From the NCBI RefSeq assembly GCF_023856365.1, contig NC_064545.1, forward strand, positions 1,364,001 through 1,428,000: a stretch of DNA of 64,000 bases. Reading direction: 5' to 3'. Below are positions 1 to 10,036 of the stretch, one piece after another. The translations under genes were made by a program, and so were the position numbers. Numbering within the stretch: position 1 is the stretch's first letter; each line of letters starts with the position of its first letter. The notes beneath the pieces were generated by a model. It searched no databases. It was not told where the DNA came from and saw only the letters and a program-made list of their open reading frames with translations. The DNA comes from Brienomyrus brachyistius (Eukaryota > Chordata > Actinopteri > Osteoglossiformes > Mormyridae).

Positions 1-1400
1 AAAGAATGCGACGCTTAATGCGAGTCGTCAGTGCTCACAGGAAGCAGCCCAGAGCTCCGGATTTCTGCTCCTTTTACTTCAGGTCCCATAATCACTGTTT
101 TGTCAGAAATTATAACATGATTCCCTATGAGTCTGCATTGTTTTAACGCGTGGTTTGCCCAAATTTCTGTTTTCACGCTGCTTAAACTCAACCCTGCTCT
201 ACATTTCTCTATTAATTTTTAAATCCAGTAAATTTATTAAGCGCATTTCCTTCACACTTCCCCATACCTTTGAAATGCATATTAAACAATGAAACCTTCA
301 CAATACAGCCTGAAAACACGACATCGCCTTTTTAAAAATGCATTTCACTCCTTTGTCTTTTTTTTTTCTTCGTTTCCCCAAACACTCGGTTTCCTACAGA
401 TCATCCCGGCCTACATCCTAATGCAGGTAGAGCGCACGGTAAATAATTCAGACGAAATTAATTTTACAGCACCTTGTTTCCACAGAGCCCGCCAGCATCT
501 GTTGTCAAGCTCCGCGTTTACACCGCTGGCCACTGCTCTCCTGCTACGTGCGAGATGTTTTATTTAATTCCCCGATGTGTCACTTGGTTGAAGGAGATAC
601 GCCGGGTTGCGGTGAACCTCCCCCGAACCCCTGAACCCTTGCAATCGAAGATCGGCCCCAGTTACTGGAAGCCAACTCCAGTCCGTCTCCTACAAAATGT
701 GACGGGACCCTGTAGCAGCGGAGGTGTTAAACAGAGAGTCCATTTGGAAATCACTGCCCATAATGAAATGGAGTATGCACTATTTATAGAGAATTGGCAG
801 CTTTGGACACACGGCAGACCCTCTTCCCGGTGCCCTGCAGTAAATCTGAATGCTTTTACTTCTGGCAACCCTTTAGTTTAAGGTCATAAACCATTAATAC
901 ATTATTAACAATCATCGGATAATATATTAAAAGATAGAAAGATTCATTCACAATCAAATTTAGAGATGTATTACAACTATATCTTGCTCCTCTTTTACAA
1001 GGTAATTATGAAAACACCTGTTAATCACTTGCAAGTATAAAACAATGGGTTTGTTTTACGAGCTCTTTAGGAAACGCTCTTTGTAATGCATTATAAATGT
1101 GATTATAGGTTAATCTTTTATCTATGATTATATTGTCAAATGATTAGTGACACTTTATTAATAGCTAAGGTGCAAATGTTAGAGTGTTACCTAACCTTAG
1201 AGTTTAATCTGTGTTATATGGTTTTCAATATATTTCAGTTCAGCTACTTAAATAATCCCAAATCTGCTGGCACTGTTAGCTTTGAAAATTTTATTGAATA
1301 TTTTTCCAATAAGTGAACATTTAGGACAGAGCAATACACAGGAACAACACCCACACATTTACTGGCCAGTGACGGAGCCTGTGTAATGTGTGTTAGATGT
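1..1400. other. Non-coding DNA, no gene seen
   Basis: No reading frame here resembles a known protein and none is long enough to stand out from chance. The sequence is AT-rich, with a T-run near 360 and scattered TAATTA-like cores. No mobile element is recognised before the repeat that starts near 1405. Confidence 0.6.
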
Positions 1401-1404
1401 TATC

Positions 1405-1590
1405 AGTCCCCACAAGGGCAAATTCCATTTTATAAATATCTGTGACTGCAATCAAAAAACTAAAAATGTCAAAAATCTTGTATTTTGTTTGGTTACTTAT
1501 GGTTAAGGTCAGGGCTGGGTAGGGGTTAAGGTCGTCATGTTGGGATTAGGGTTTTGCCCATAGAAATGAATGTACAATCCCCACAAAGAT
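1405..1590 (+). repeat. TTGTGGGGAC-type short repeat, copy A (5'-truncated)
   Basis: This is one of five copies of the same short interspersed repeat in the window (others at 8832, 9011, 17031 and 47349). Shared landmarks in order are GTCCCCACAAGGG, an AATTCCATTTTATAAA stretch, AATCAAAAAACTAAAAATGTC, GGTTACTTATGGTTAAGG, and the terminal CCCCACAAAGATATGAG. The outer left terminus present in copies C and E is missing. The right end abuts a GT microsatellite, as in copies B, C and E. Short inverted termini suggest a non-autonomous DNA element; the superfamily is not determined. Confidence 0.7.
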
Positions 1591-1598
1591 ATGAGTAC

Positions 1599-1600
<2 letters not shown>

Positions 1601-1633
<33 letters not shown>
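1601..1633. repeat. (GT)n microsatellite
   Basis: About 16 uninterrupted GT units directly follow the TTGTGGGGAC-type repeat. The other copies also lie next to GT/CA tracts, so the tract may be seeded by the element's tail. Confidence 0.95.
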
Positions 1634-1636
<3 letters not shown>

Positions 1637-1639
1637 ATC

Positions 1640-1737
1640 ATGTGATGGATTGCCATCCTGTCCAGGGTGTCCCCCTGCCTTATGCCCCAGGCTGCCTGGG
1701 ACAGGCTCCAGGCCCCCATATTTCATAGATGGATAGA
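1640..1737 (+). mobile_element. LINE-type 3' tail (L2/RTE-like), truncated
   Basis: The stretch reads GATGGATTGCCATCCTGTCC, then AGGGTGTCCCCCTGCC, then GGGACAGGCTCCAGG, and ends in GATGGATAGAT. This order is the very common 3' end of fish LINEs, which finishes in GGAT-type repeats. No reverse-transcriptase coding sequence remains. The assignment rests on recognised wording of the tail, so the exact clade is uncertain. A related tail lies on the other strand near 51.3 kb. Confidence 0.6.
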
Positions 1738-1853
1738 TCAAGATTAATATTATACAAAGGAAAAAAAGCAAACTGACACTTGTCGTTCTGCTGCACCTTG
1801 GAAATGATCATCCTGTTACAGCTAATGTTACATCTCGATGTACTTTTCTTATA

Positions 1854-2368
1854 CAGCGACAAGCACACTCTGTTTATTAGGTACACCTGCTTGCCAACGA
1901 AAACAGCCTATCCCTCCAAAGAGGGAATCATGTGACTGAAACTGAATATATACAGCATACAGACAGGGTCAAGCGGTTCAGTTACTGGGCAGCTTAAGCA
2001 TTAGGACGACTAAGACACTTGATCTAAGTGATTCTGAATGTGTTGTGATTGTTGGTGCCAGACGAGGTGGTTCCAACATCTCCTGGGATTTTCATGTACT
2101 ACAGTGTCTGGAGTTTACAGAACAGTGCGATAAACAAAAAAACATCTAGTCTGGGTTACTTCAGTGACTGGAAACCACTTTGTTAATGAGAGAAGTCACG
2201 GGAGAATGGCCAGACTTGTTAAAGCTAACAGGAAGGCTACAAGTGCAGAAATAACAGCGGTGTGCAGAAAGGCTTCTCAGAAAACACAACTCAAACCCTT
2301 AAAGTGGTTTTGAAGGCAAAAGTGGAACCTACCAAATACTAGGTATGTCTCACAAAATGGCCAGTGAC
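1854..2368 (+). mobile_element. Tc1-like DNA transposon, internally deleted relic
   Basis: The left end carries TTTATTAGGTACACCTG. The right end carries CACAAAATGGCCAGTGAC, whose reverse complement matches the same inverted terminus. Both ends are flanked by TA, the usual Tc1/mariner target. Pieces of a transposase remain: DLSDSECVVIVGARRGG from 2021, close to the N-terminal helix-turn-helix region of fish Tc1 transposases, and RMARLVKANRKAT from 2203. Between these are frameshifts and stops. After about 2300 the sequence jumps to the 3' end, so the catalytic DDE region is gone. At about 515 bp it is well below the roughly 1.2-1.6 kb of intact fish Tc1 elements. It cannot encode an active enzyme. 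Confidence 0.85.
2021..2280 (+). pseudogene. Tc1-like transposase remnant (DNA-binding region only)
   Basis: Reading from 2021 gives DLSDSECVVIVGARRGG and then SWDFHV and EFTEQCDKQKN before a stop. After a frame change, FVNERSHGRMARLVKANRKAT follows at about 2190-2240. These match the N-terminal DNA-binding half of fish Tc1-family transposases in order. The segment between GARRGG and SWDF is shortened. No catalytic aspartate or glutamate motifs follow. This is a dead fragment inside the element at 1854-2368. Confidence 0.8.
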
Positions 2369-2369
2369 T

Positions 2370-5300
2370 ATGCATTTTATTGACATCTAATGATGATTCT
2401 TTATCATTTGATGGAATTTTGCATCTTATGATAACATGCAATAGCACTTTTAATGTGATGAAATTTAGTTTTTTTCCCCCTGAAAACAGAAACAGCTGCG
2501 TGCGTGTTTTGGACAAGAGCCACGGGAGGGCACGGCTCTGCTCGCCACCGCTGCCACCTCAGTGACACCTGCAGTAAAACAGGCGAATGCAGGCGGGCAT
2601 GGACCCGGGGCCCGGGGCCCTCTGCAGGGCTTCAGCAGGTGGAAGCTGCTAATAGGGCTTGTCCAGGCTAGGGAGGCTGCCAGGAACAGATGTGTTCAGT
2701 CAAATGACTAATTGAAACCTTAAACAAATCCAGCAGCTTGACCATTTCGCCTGCATAATAAGGCATACACTGATAAAGGATGTGGGGGGGGCGGGCGGGG
2801 GGTGGGAGGAAAAAAAACACACCCCTCTCATCAACGGTGCCACGAACAATCACGAGAAAAGATGAAAACGACGCTTGGTTTATCCAGCAAATGAAAGCAT
2901 GTAACTAGATGGTGTCCCTAGAGTCCATTTCCAATTTTAATAATACATCAAGGAGCCGTACCCTGAGCAAACACTGTCTACGTCAAAGCCAAACAAAGCA
3001 AACTACTTACTGGCTGCGTGTTGAGAGACAACTCCCAGTGCTGAGAATTTCACACATTTCTGAAGGTACATTACATGATAGCTATTAGTTAAATTAAAAG
3101 CCATTATGTGAGTATCAAGTTGAACCTCTCACGTTAAAGATTACAAACTAGAACTTTCCAAGCTTTTTTATCTTCTTCCCTCTTTCGTTCTTTACGGTAA
3201 AGAGCTGCAAGTTGAGCCTGAGTCAAATTATGTGCATGAATAATAAAATACTTTCTAATTAAAAACTGTAGTTAAATATGCAAAAAATCCAGCGATAATG
3301 AGATTGTGCAATACCTTAGAGTAAAGCCCATTATAAATGACTCAGAAGTGCAAGTCTGCCTGACCCAGACAGTGTGTACGGAAAGAACACGCACGCGGGG
3401 GCAGTGAGGTGAAAGGTGTCGTCGCTTTGCCCTTAGACACCCAACCACATCCCTCAAGCTAGGATGGAGTCGGTTCAGGTAAATGCCAGACATGAATGTG
3501 GTTAACCCCCCCCCCACGTTTGCTTAACTTTTGATTCCAAGTATGGATTTTATTCTTTCCTGCTCCCCCTGCATACCTCCCCCCCAATTCGGCTGCCTGT
3601 CTCCTAACATCTGGCAGAGTTCTTGCATTCAGAAATGTATAAATAAGAAATGGAAGTCTTCAAAGAGATATTTACCATGCTCTCGCAGAGAACGTTAGCC
3701 AATAAAGAGCAGAGGCCTGTCAATTACACCGCGACTAGTCTGGATCCATAAAGAACACAGTTCCAAGTATATTACTTTCTGAAGTCTTTTTGAAGACAAT
3801 TACACTTTCAGAAGGACAGCCATGTTTGATGTATTATGGAAATCGACGCTTATAAATTCTCTGTGTCCCTGTTCTTTTGCCCCACGGCATTATGGGTGAA
3901 TAGCAAATGAAGGAGGAGCTTCACGCCGGATAGTTAGGCGCTGAGTCAGCACGCCATTGTCAATACCTAAGAATATGAAGATTATGGAGGCAAAGCATGG
4001 CTTCACATTTACATAAGGCGCTGAAATAAACACGCTTCTGTAGTATATTCATTTATCTGGCAAGCGGCAGGTCGGCTCGGTATTTAATATTCAGGGGAGA
4101 CTGAAGGAAAAACTTAATTCTGATAAAAAATGCTTGGCGTTGCATGTTGTCAGACAAGATGGTGTCAGGCTGCTGGAGCGGAGCTGAGACTCCATGTTTA
4201 TGCTATCGCAGGTCAATAGGCTCGTGAGTGCTTTATTAAAATGAACAGGACCCCAGCTGTGACAGGCCCATCAGCTATGCAAGGCAATAAAACAAATCAG
4301 CTGTCACTTAGCAATCCCTGCATCCCCCCCCCCCCCCCGCCCCCCGTCAGAAATGTGCCTCATCCTGAAGTTGTTTTCAAGAATTGGAATGAAAATCAGC
4401 ATGTTACCCCTCCCAACCCAAAAAAAAAATGATCTTGTGCGATTTTTCAAATATAGAGACAATTGCTGATTTATTTTTCCCTAATTAGCATACTGGTGTT
4501 CTTTCCAGAAATTTTTAAAAAATAAACTTCTTTTTTTTTTAAACTGTATGTTAGATGTTACCTCTCCTGTAGACTTTAAATATCTAATTTGAATAAAAAA
4601 ATGCACAGTTTAACCACAGTCACCATCTTCTTACCATCAGAAGGTCGGCTAACCGTAAGCGGTTTCATTGAGGTAGGCCTCAATAAAACTAATGGCTGCT
4701 TGAGCTTAAAATACAACTGGAGCAGTGACTTTATTGTTAAAGTAAAAATAAAATAATGGACTGTAACATGGAACGGCGGTAGTGAAGTGAGCTTTAACCA
4801 AGAGTGGCTTACAGTTTGATGTTTGAAATATGAGCAGGCGTGGAGAACAGGAGATTTTAGTGCATCAGATGGATGTGCTGATGTGCAGAAAGCCATTTTA
4901 AACCTGCTGCTGTTAATGTTTTCGATCAAGAAATTGAGGGCCAATGAATTAGGCCTTGGCTTTTAGGCAAATAAAACTGGCTCTTGTAAAACCAATATTA
5001 ATTTATTTTTCCCAGTTAAATGAAAGGTTTTTGTTTTGGAGGGAAATTGCCTGGAGCTATAATGAGTCTGCCCATACACGCTTTCTGCTGCGGTGATTTA
5101 GCAGGGGGGGGTAAATCACAACGCCCCGATGACTGTGCATAATTTCCGCCGCTAGGCTGATGGCCGTTTTGTGCGTTTCTAAGACCAGTCCTTTGCTGCA
5201 TCTGAGCATAAATAAAATAAAACACTGTATACACTAACGCCACTGATAAACAACTGCTACGGACGGCATTTCATCTTCCGAACAACTAATTGCTAATTAA

Positions 5301-6660
5301 GAATTAAGAATTATAGGAATTCATAAATGCAGTCTTATTTATTATTATGTAAGGTTCTACAATACTAATGAAGCACTTTGGTTGGGCGAGTTTCGAACGT
5401 GTTGCGATTTCTGTCTTGCGGCGATGATGATTTCGTGACGGGTGGATTCTCTTCAGGTAGTTTGCCTCTGCTTGGTTCAGGCCTTTCCGCCCTTTGTCAC
5501 CAAAAGGGGGGATCGAATGTAAGGGGTCTTGGATCGCCATATGCCTTACCGAGGTGCCAGAATTGCTCCACGTGACGGCATTAACGGCGCCTATTTTCTA
5601 ATTACACAGGACCCCCCTGTTAGTGAGCACGCCTCTTTGTCTGTTCCTCTCCTTAGAAGAGACAGAGCTTCAGGCCTCATTTGATGTGACCAGATTAGCA
5701 TGACAGAAGAGCAGGATGGACTTTGTTGTTGCTAAAGTGAAGATGGCTTCTTAAAGGTTTAATGGATCCAATTATAAGGGAGTATATTTCCTCATCTGTC
5801 ACTGCACTACTTGACCGTATTCATTATAAATTGGTCGCCTCCCAAACAGACAGCGGAAGCCCTGGCCGGCCGGCTGCGTTCCCTCTCATAGCGACAAGGT
5901 CAGTGGCCTGATCTTTGCAGCTCTTGAACCATTTCCATATTTCTTAATTAGGCCAAGTGGCATGTAGAGGTAGGGCGTGCAGGCTTTGAGTGGCACGCAT
6001 GCCGGCGCGAGGGAGCTGGTGCACGGAGCGTGGTGACACCCGGGCGGCGTGGGGGTGCGGGAGCTCGTTCGCTCAGTCATCGCAGGCCCGTTCTTAGGCG
6101 GCTGCCGCATGAGAAGGACAGCTCACGGGGGGGGGGGGGAACGTAAACAGCCCTCGTTAAGCGTCGCTTCGTTATGAGCTTTAGATGCGCGATGGAGCGT
6201 CATTGTTGCGAGGAATCCGACACGAGCGTGTGGATGACAGCACATCTGAAGCGCCCCCCCCCTCCCCAGGGGAGGCTTCTGAGGGCGCTGCTGAATGAAT
6301 GCAGCCTGGCTCCCCGTACTATGCAGAACTGGGCCAGCCGCACCAGTCCAGCATGACCTGCGCCTTCCTGTGACCCACCGCTGGCATATGAGGCACAACG
6401 GGAAAGGTCATCAGATGGCCTGGCACTGGCTCACGCTCTGAATTCCAGCAGTTTGTACAGAAGCGTAATGCCGACCGATAGCCAACAGGCCCGGCTTGGT
6501 CCATCTGTGCCAGAGTTTATCATCTTGAAATGTGAAATGATTCAGTTCCTTCATTCCGGCCAATATGCAGTGCAGAGTGAACAGGAGAGCATTTTAGCTA
6601 TGACAGCAGCCTGTCGACAGTCAATAATCACTTTCACCTGATTACTCTTCAGATCTGGTC
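2370..6660. other. Unique non-coding DNA with short simple repeats
   Basis: No gene or mobile element is recognised. The stretch includes a G-rich patch at 2786-2806, a C-run near 3508, a C15 run at 4324-4338, an A-run near 4421, and a G13 run at 6127-6139. The segment 3600-4240 is repeat-free and has TTAATATTCAGG-type AT-rich cores; it looks like a possible conserved element, but this cannot be tested here. Confidence 0.5.
4324..4345. repeat. Poly-C tract
   Basis: Fifteen C residues are followed by G and then six more C residues. It is one of many long G/C homopolymers in the window. Confidence 0.95.
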
Positions 6661-6667
6661 CTGCTCC

Positions 6668-6928
6668 CCCATGCATAAATTAATTGAATTGCGACAAGAT
6701 TGGTACCCTGTGTTGAAATTCTCTATTTGCTTATCCCAGTTTGCTCTCCATATGACACATATACAGGTGAGTGAAATCTTGGGGTCACAGCACAGGATCA
6801 GCCAGCATTCACCGACCCTGGAGCTGAGTCTTCCTCAAGGCGGCATCCATCTGTAGGTCCTGGGATTTAAGCCAGTGACTTTCCAATCATAGGCAGAGTC
6901 CTGACCCACTATGCCACACACTGGACCC
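6668..6928 (-). mobile_element. tRNA-derived SINE, minus strand
   Basis: On the minus strand the element begins GGTCCAGTGTGTGGCATAGT and has a tRNA-like B-box region, GGCTTAAATCCC. It continues through GACCCCAAGATTTCACTCA and GGGATAAGCAAA, and fades into AT-rich sequence. The head-body-tail order and the GACCCCAAG-TTTCACTCA block match the SINE at 22960-23240. Divergence is high, so this is an old insertion. No target duplication is visible. Confidence 0.65.
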
Positions 6929-6929
6929 C

Positions 6930-8790
6930 CAAGATTTGGATCCAGTATATCTTGTGTGTTGCTCTAATACACCAATTAATTCCCAGTATCACTTCCAGAC
7001 ATATTTGCCATTGATTTACACAACGTGACTCTTCTGAAAGCACGGAAATTAAAGACAGCAGCTGGAAGCGGAAGAAAAGACTCAGAGTGTGGATCTTCTC
7101 CCGGTCTGCGTGTTTGAAGTCAGGCCTCTTCCCTGCATTGCTATTCACTGCCGACACACTGAGCTGCAAATCCCATTGTTTTTACCCTGCTACAGGCACA
7201 AAGAGTGGGTATTGCCCAGGGACTGGTCTTTGTGTGTTTTCATCCGGGTGACCCCTGAGCCACCCGTCGCCGAAGCCTGCGGCCCTCTCAGTAGAGCGGG
7301 ACAGGGGGCAACACTTTATGCCGGAACTTTTAATGAAAGAGCCTAACGGGCTGGAAAGGAGGGCAATAATCAAACTAGGTTTTGAAGTTCGAAATCACAA
7401 ATGTTTATTTTAGCTCGAGCGAGACCATCCGCACCTTGTGTGTAGATGCAGCACGTGACACGTTTTCTGTCTCCTGGAAGAACAGCTGTTTCTTAATTTA
7501 GTGGCAGAGCACAGAGATGCAGACGAGTCGTTGCCGTGTCACCGAGAACGGCGCATGCTTACTCTGTCATTACGTGGCTCGTTAAAGACCTAAACGAGCC
7601 TTTTATGCTCCGTTTTCTCACAGCTGTTGGTGGTCTGCAGTGAAATCGCACGTCCTGCGGTGATCTGCTGACTCTCCAAAGTGTAGGCGCCGGAAGTGTT
7701 ATAACGAACCTGTTAATTGGGCTGTATGGTTGATCTTAGCCCCACAGCCTGGCTGATGTGACTTTAGAAGGCCAAGAGCCCAGGCGGGCTGTGTATTCAG
7801 TGATGGAGGTGCGGGTAAGGGTGTGGACCGGGGCGGCATGGAATAATCCCCACCAGACCGCCGCTGACTTCCTAAAGGAAGTGCATTTCTGGACTGTCCT
7901 GTCGAACAATTAGAAAGGGTGTTGCGTAGGGAAGAGCTGCGGACCCACTCCCCCCTCCCCACGTGTTATGATTGGCACAGAGCTGGGAAAACTCGTCCCG
8001 CTTGTCAGAGGTGCACAACAACATCCTCACATGAGCTTGGGGGCCCAGAATAATCCGGAAGTTTGTGCTCCGCTTGATGCCCCACCTCCTGCTCTCTCTG
8101 GGGACTCATAGTGATCAAATGGACCCGATTTTACTGGAATTTTGCTGCCCTTTTAAAATGCCTGTTTTGTTGACATGAAAGAGGTAAAAAGTGCCAATTT
8201 AAATAACAAATTAGGTAATTACAAAAACGAAGCCCCCAAAAAATAAACCTCTTTGGGTAATAATTGTACATGGTTTTCTCTGGAGGAGATGTGTGGTGCT
8301 TATCAGCGAGGCTAGTGGACATCGCTGTGGCAGCACAGGGTGACAGAGATTTCAGTCTCTCCTGCTGCTTAACCAAGCGAATGACCGGCAGCTGAGGCGG
8401 GGGGGGGGGGGGGGCTTGGGGGGGTGGGGGCTACACTAGAGCTTCCACCAGAGTCACAGGAGCGACCAAGAGTGCCTAATGAAAACTGACCCTGATTTAA
8501 TACACCCCCTAATCATATCCACGCTGTTTATCACACCGGCCATGATGCACAAAGACGGCCTCACAGATAAGCACAATAAATACATTTTAATAAATACCTA
8601 TTATGCTCTCTTCATTTACACATTAACTGTGACCCCACATGGGGCTCCTACTGGTTATTAAGAGAGAGACAGGAGCACTATGAATACTTAATAAAGTGTT
8701 GGGACCAATAAAGTAGGATCATGCTTTACTGTATATTTACAGAAATGATGTTAAAGGGAGATTTGGGGCAGGGGGTGGCACAAAATGGCA
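6930..8790. other. Non-coding DNA, no gene seen
   Basis: Nothing coding is recognised. The segment holds a poly-G tract at 8399-8414, an adjoining G-rich patch to about 8430, and a short GT tract near 8801. No mobile element is recognised. Confidence 0.5.
8399..8430. repeat. Poly-G tract and G-rich patch
   Basis: Sixteen G residues are followed by CTT and two further G runs. Confidence 0.95.
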
Positions 8791-8831
8791 GTGTGTGTGT
8801 GTGTGTGGTGTGTGTGGATTAGGTTTATATT

Positions 8832-8943
8832 ACATTGTGGATAACAAATGTTACTTATGGTTAAGGTTAGTCCTGGGTAGGGGTTAAGGTCGTCATATTG
8901 GGATTAGAGTTTTCCCCATAGGAATAAAAGATTCCCCACAAAG
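8832..8943 (+). repeat. TTGTGGGGAC-type short repeat, copy B (internally deleted)
   Basis: The left terminus ACATTGTGG is present. The copy then jumps to GTTACTTATGGTTAAGG and ends in CCCCACAAAGATATAA, so the left half is deleted relative to copies C and E. It lies tail-to-tail with copy C, and the two form a palindrome of roughly 95-bp arms around a 67-bp spacer that contains GT repeats. Confidence 0.75.
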
Positions 8944-9010
8944 ATATAATTCCAAACCTGTGTGTGTGTGTGTGACTATTTATACATACACATGTGTTTG
9001 TATTCATATC

Positions 9011-9253
9011 ATTGTGGGGACTGTCCATTCATATATATGGGAAAAACCCTAATCTCAACATCAGGACCTTAACCCCTACCCAGCCCTAACCTTAACCATA
9101 AGTAACCAAACAACATACAAGACTTTTGACATTTTTAGTTTACAGTCACAGTGTTTTATAAAATTGAATTTCCCTTGTGGAGATCTAAAATATGGCCCTC
9201 ACAACAAGTAACAGGTTTTTATCACATCGTGGGGACATTAGGTCCCCACAATG
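9011..9253 (-). repeat. TTGTGGGGAC-type short repeat, copy C (near full length)
   Basis: This copy is in reverse orientation. It begins ATTGTGGGGACTGTCC and ends GGTCCCCACAATG, so both inverted termini are present. Internal blocks are the complements of those in copies A, D and E: CCCTAATCTCAACATCAGG, CCTTAACCATAAGTAACC, TTTTAGTTTACAGTC and TTATAAAATTGAATTTCCC. It is about 243 bp long. A CA microsatellite follows at 9271-9287. Confidence 0.75.
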
Positions 9254-9632
9254 TAATATATACATGACCCCCACACACACACACACAATACACGTTTTGC
9301 ATCTATGCAGGGCCCAATGCATGTGTATTACATAGACACACGTATGTTCACCTATGTAATAACTGTACCTGAGCAGTACATAAATGTGTGTGTCTTGTGG
9401 TTGGCACTGACACGCCCCACACGCCTGTGGAGAGCGGTAGGGTGGCATCGGTCCGCCCCGCTAATGACACTAATGGTCCTCTACTGGTGTGTGCGATCTT
9501 AGGTCGAGGGGGGACACTTGAATGGAAAAGAGAGGTCAAGGACGAATAAGCCGCATGTTTGAAATAAGCCGCACGCGACCTCCGCAGAGTAGACCGGATC
9601 ATTAAAAATAATCTGCGCCAGCTTTCTGTTGC

Positions 9633-9646
9633 GGGGGGGGGGGGGG
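9633..9646. repeat. Poly-G tract
   Basis: Fourteen consecutive G residues. Confidence 0.95.
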
Positions 9647-10020
9647 AGCTCCTTTTGATTCGGCGTCTCTCTCCTTCGGTGATTATCAGTGTGGCCTTGT
9701 TCCAGCCATATGGATGGGCACCGCAGTGAGCGCTGCACCAATACCTGGGTGGTTAATTAAGAGCTGTTGCCAGGCCACGAGAAGCAGGCCCGAAATCCCC
9801 CGTGTCCGTCGACAATGAGCAGCTTTTTTAGCAGGAAGAAGTCACTGGGGAGCTGCAGAAGCGCCGGGTAATTATTTGAGATAACATAGAGAGGAAGAGG
9901 GGGGAAATGTGCATTTGAAAAGAGGACAGGCAGCGAGAGGGGGAGAGAGAGAAAGGGAAAATCTATAGTAAAAAGGTCAGCGTCTTGTTTTTCTGTGGAG
10001 TGTCAACAGTCCACTGTGCC

Positions 10021-10036
10021 TTTTTTTTTTTTTTTT
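10021..10036. repeat. Poly-T tract
   Basis: Sixteen consecutive T residues are followed by AAATGAATG. No SINE or retrogene body is seen beside it. Confidence 0.9.

Noticed and set aside
1601..1633. Peptides with alternating T/H or V/C residues across GT tracts
   Set aside because: Translation of dinucleotide repeats only.
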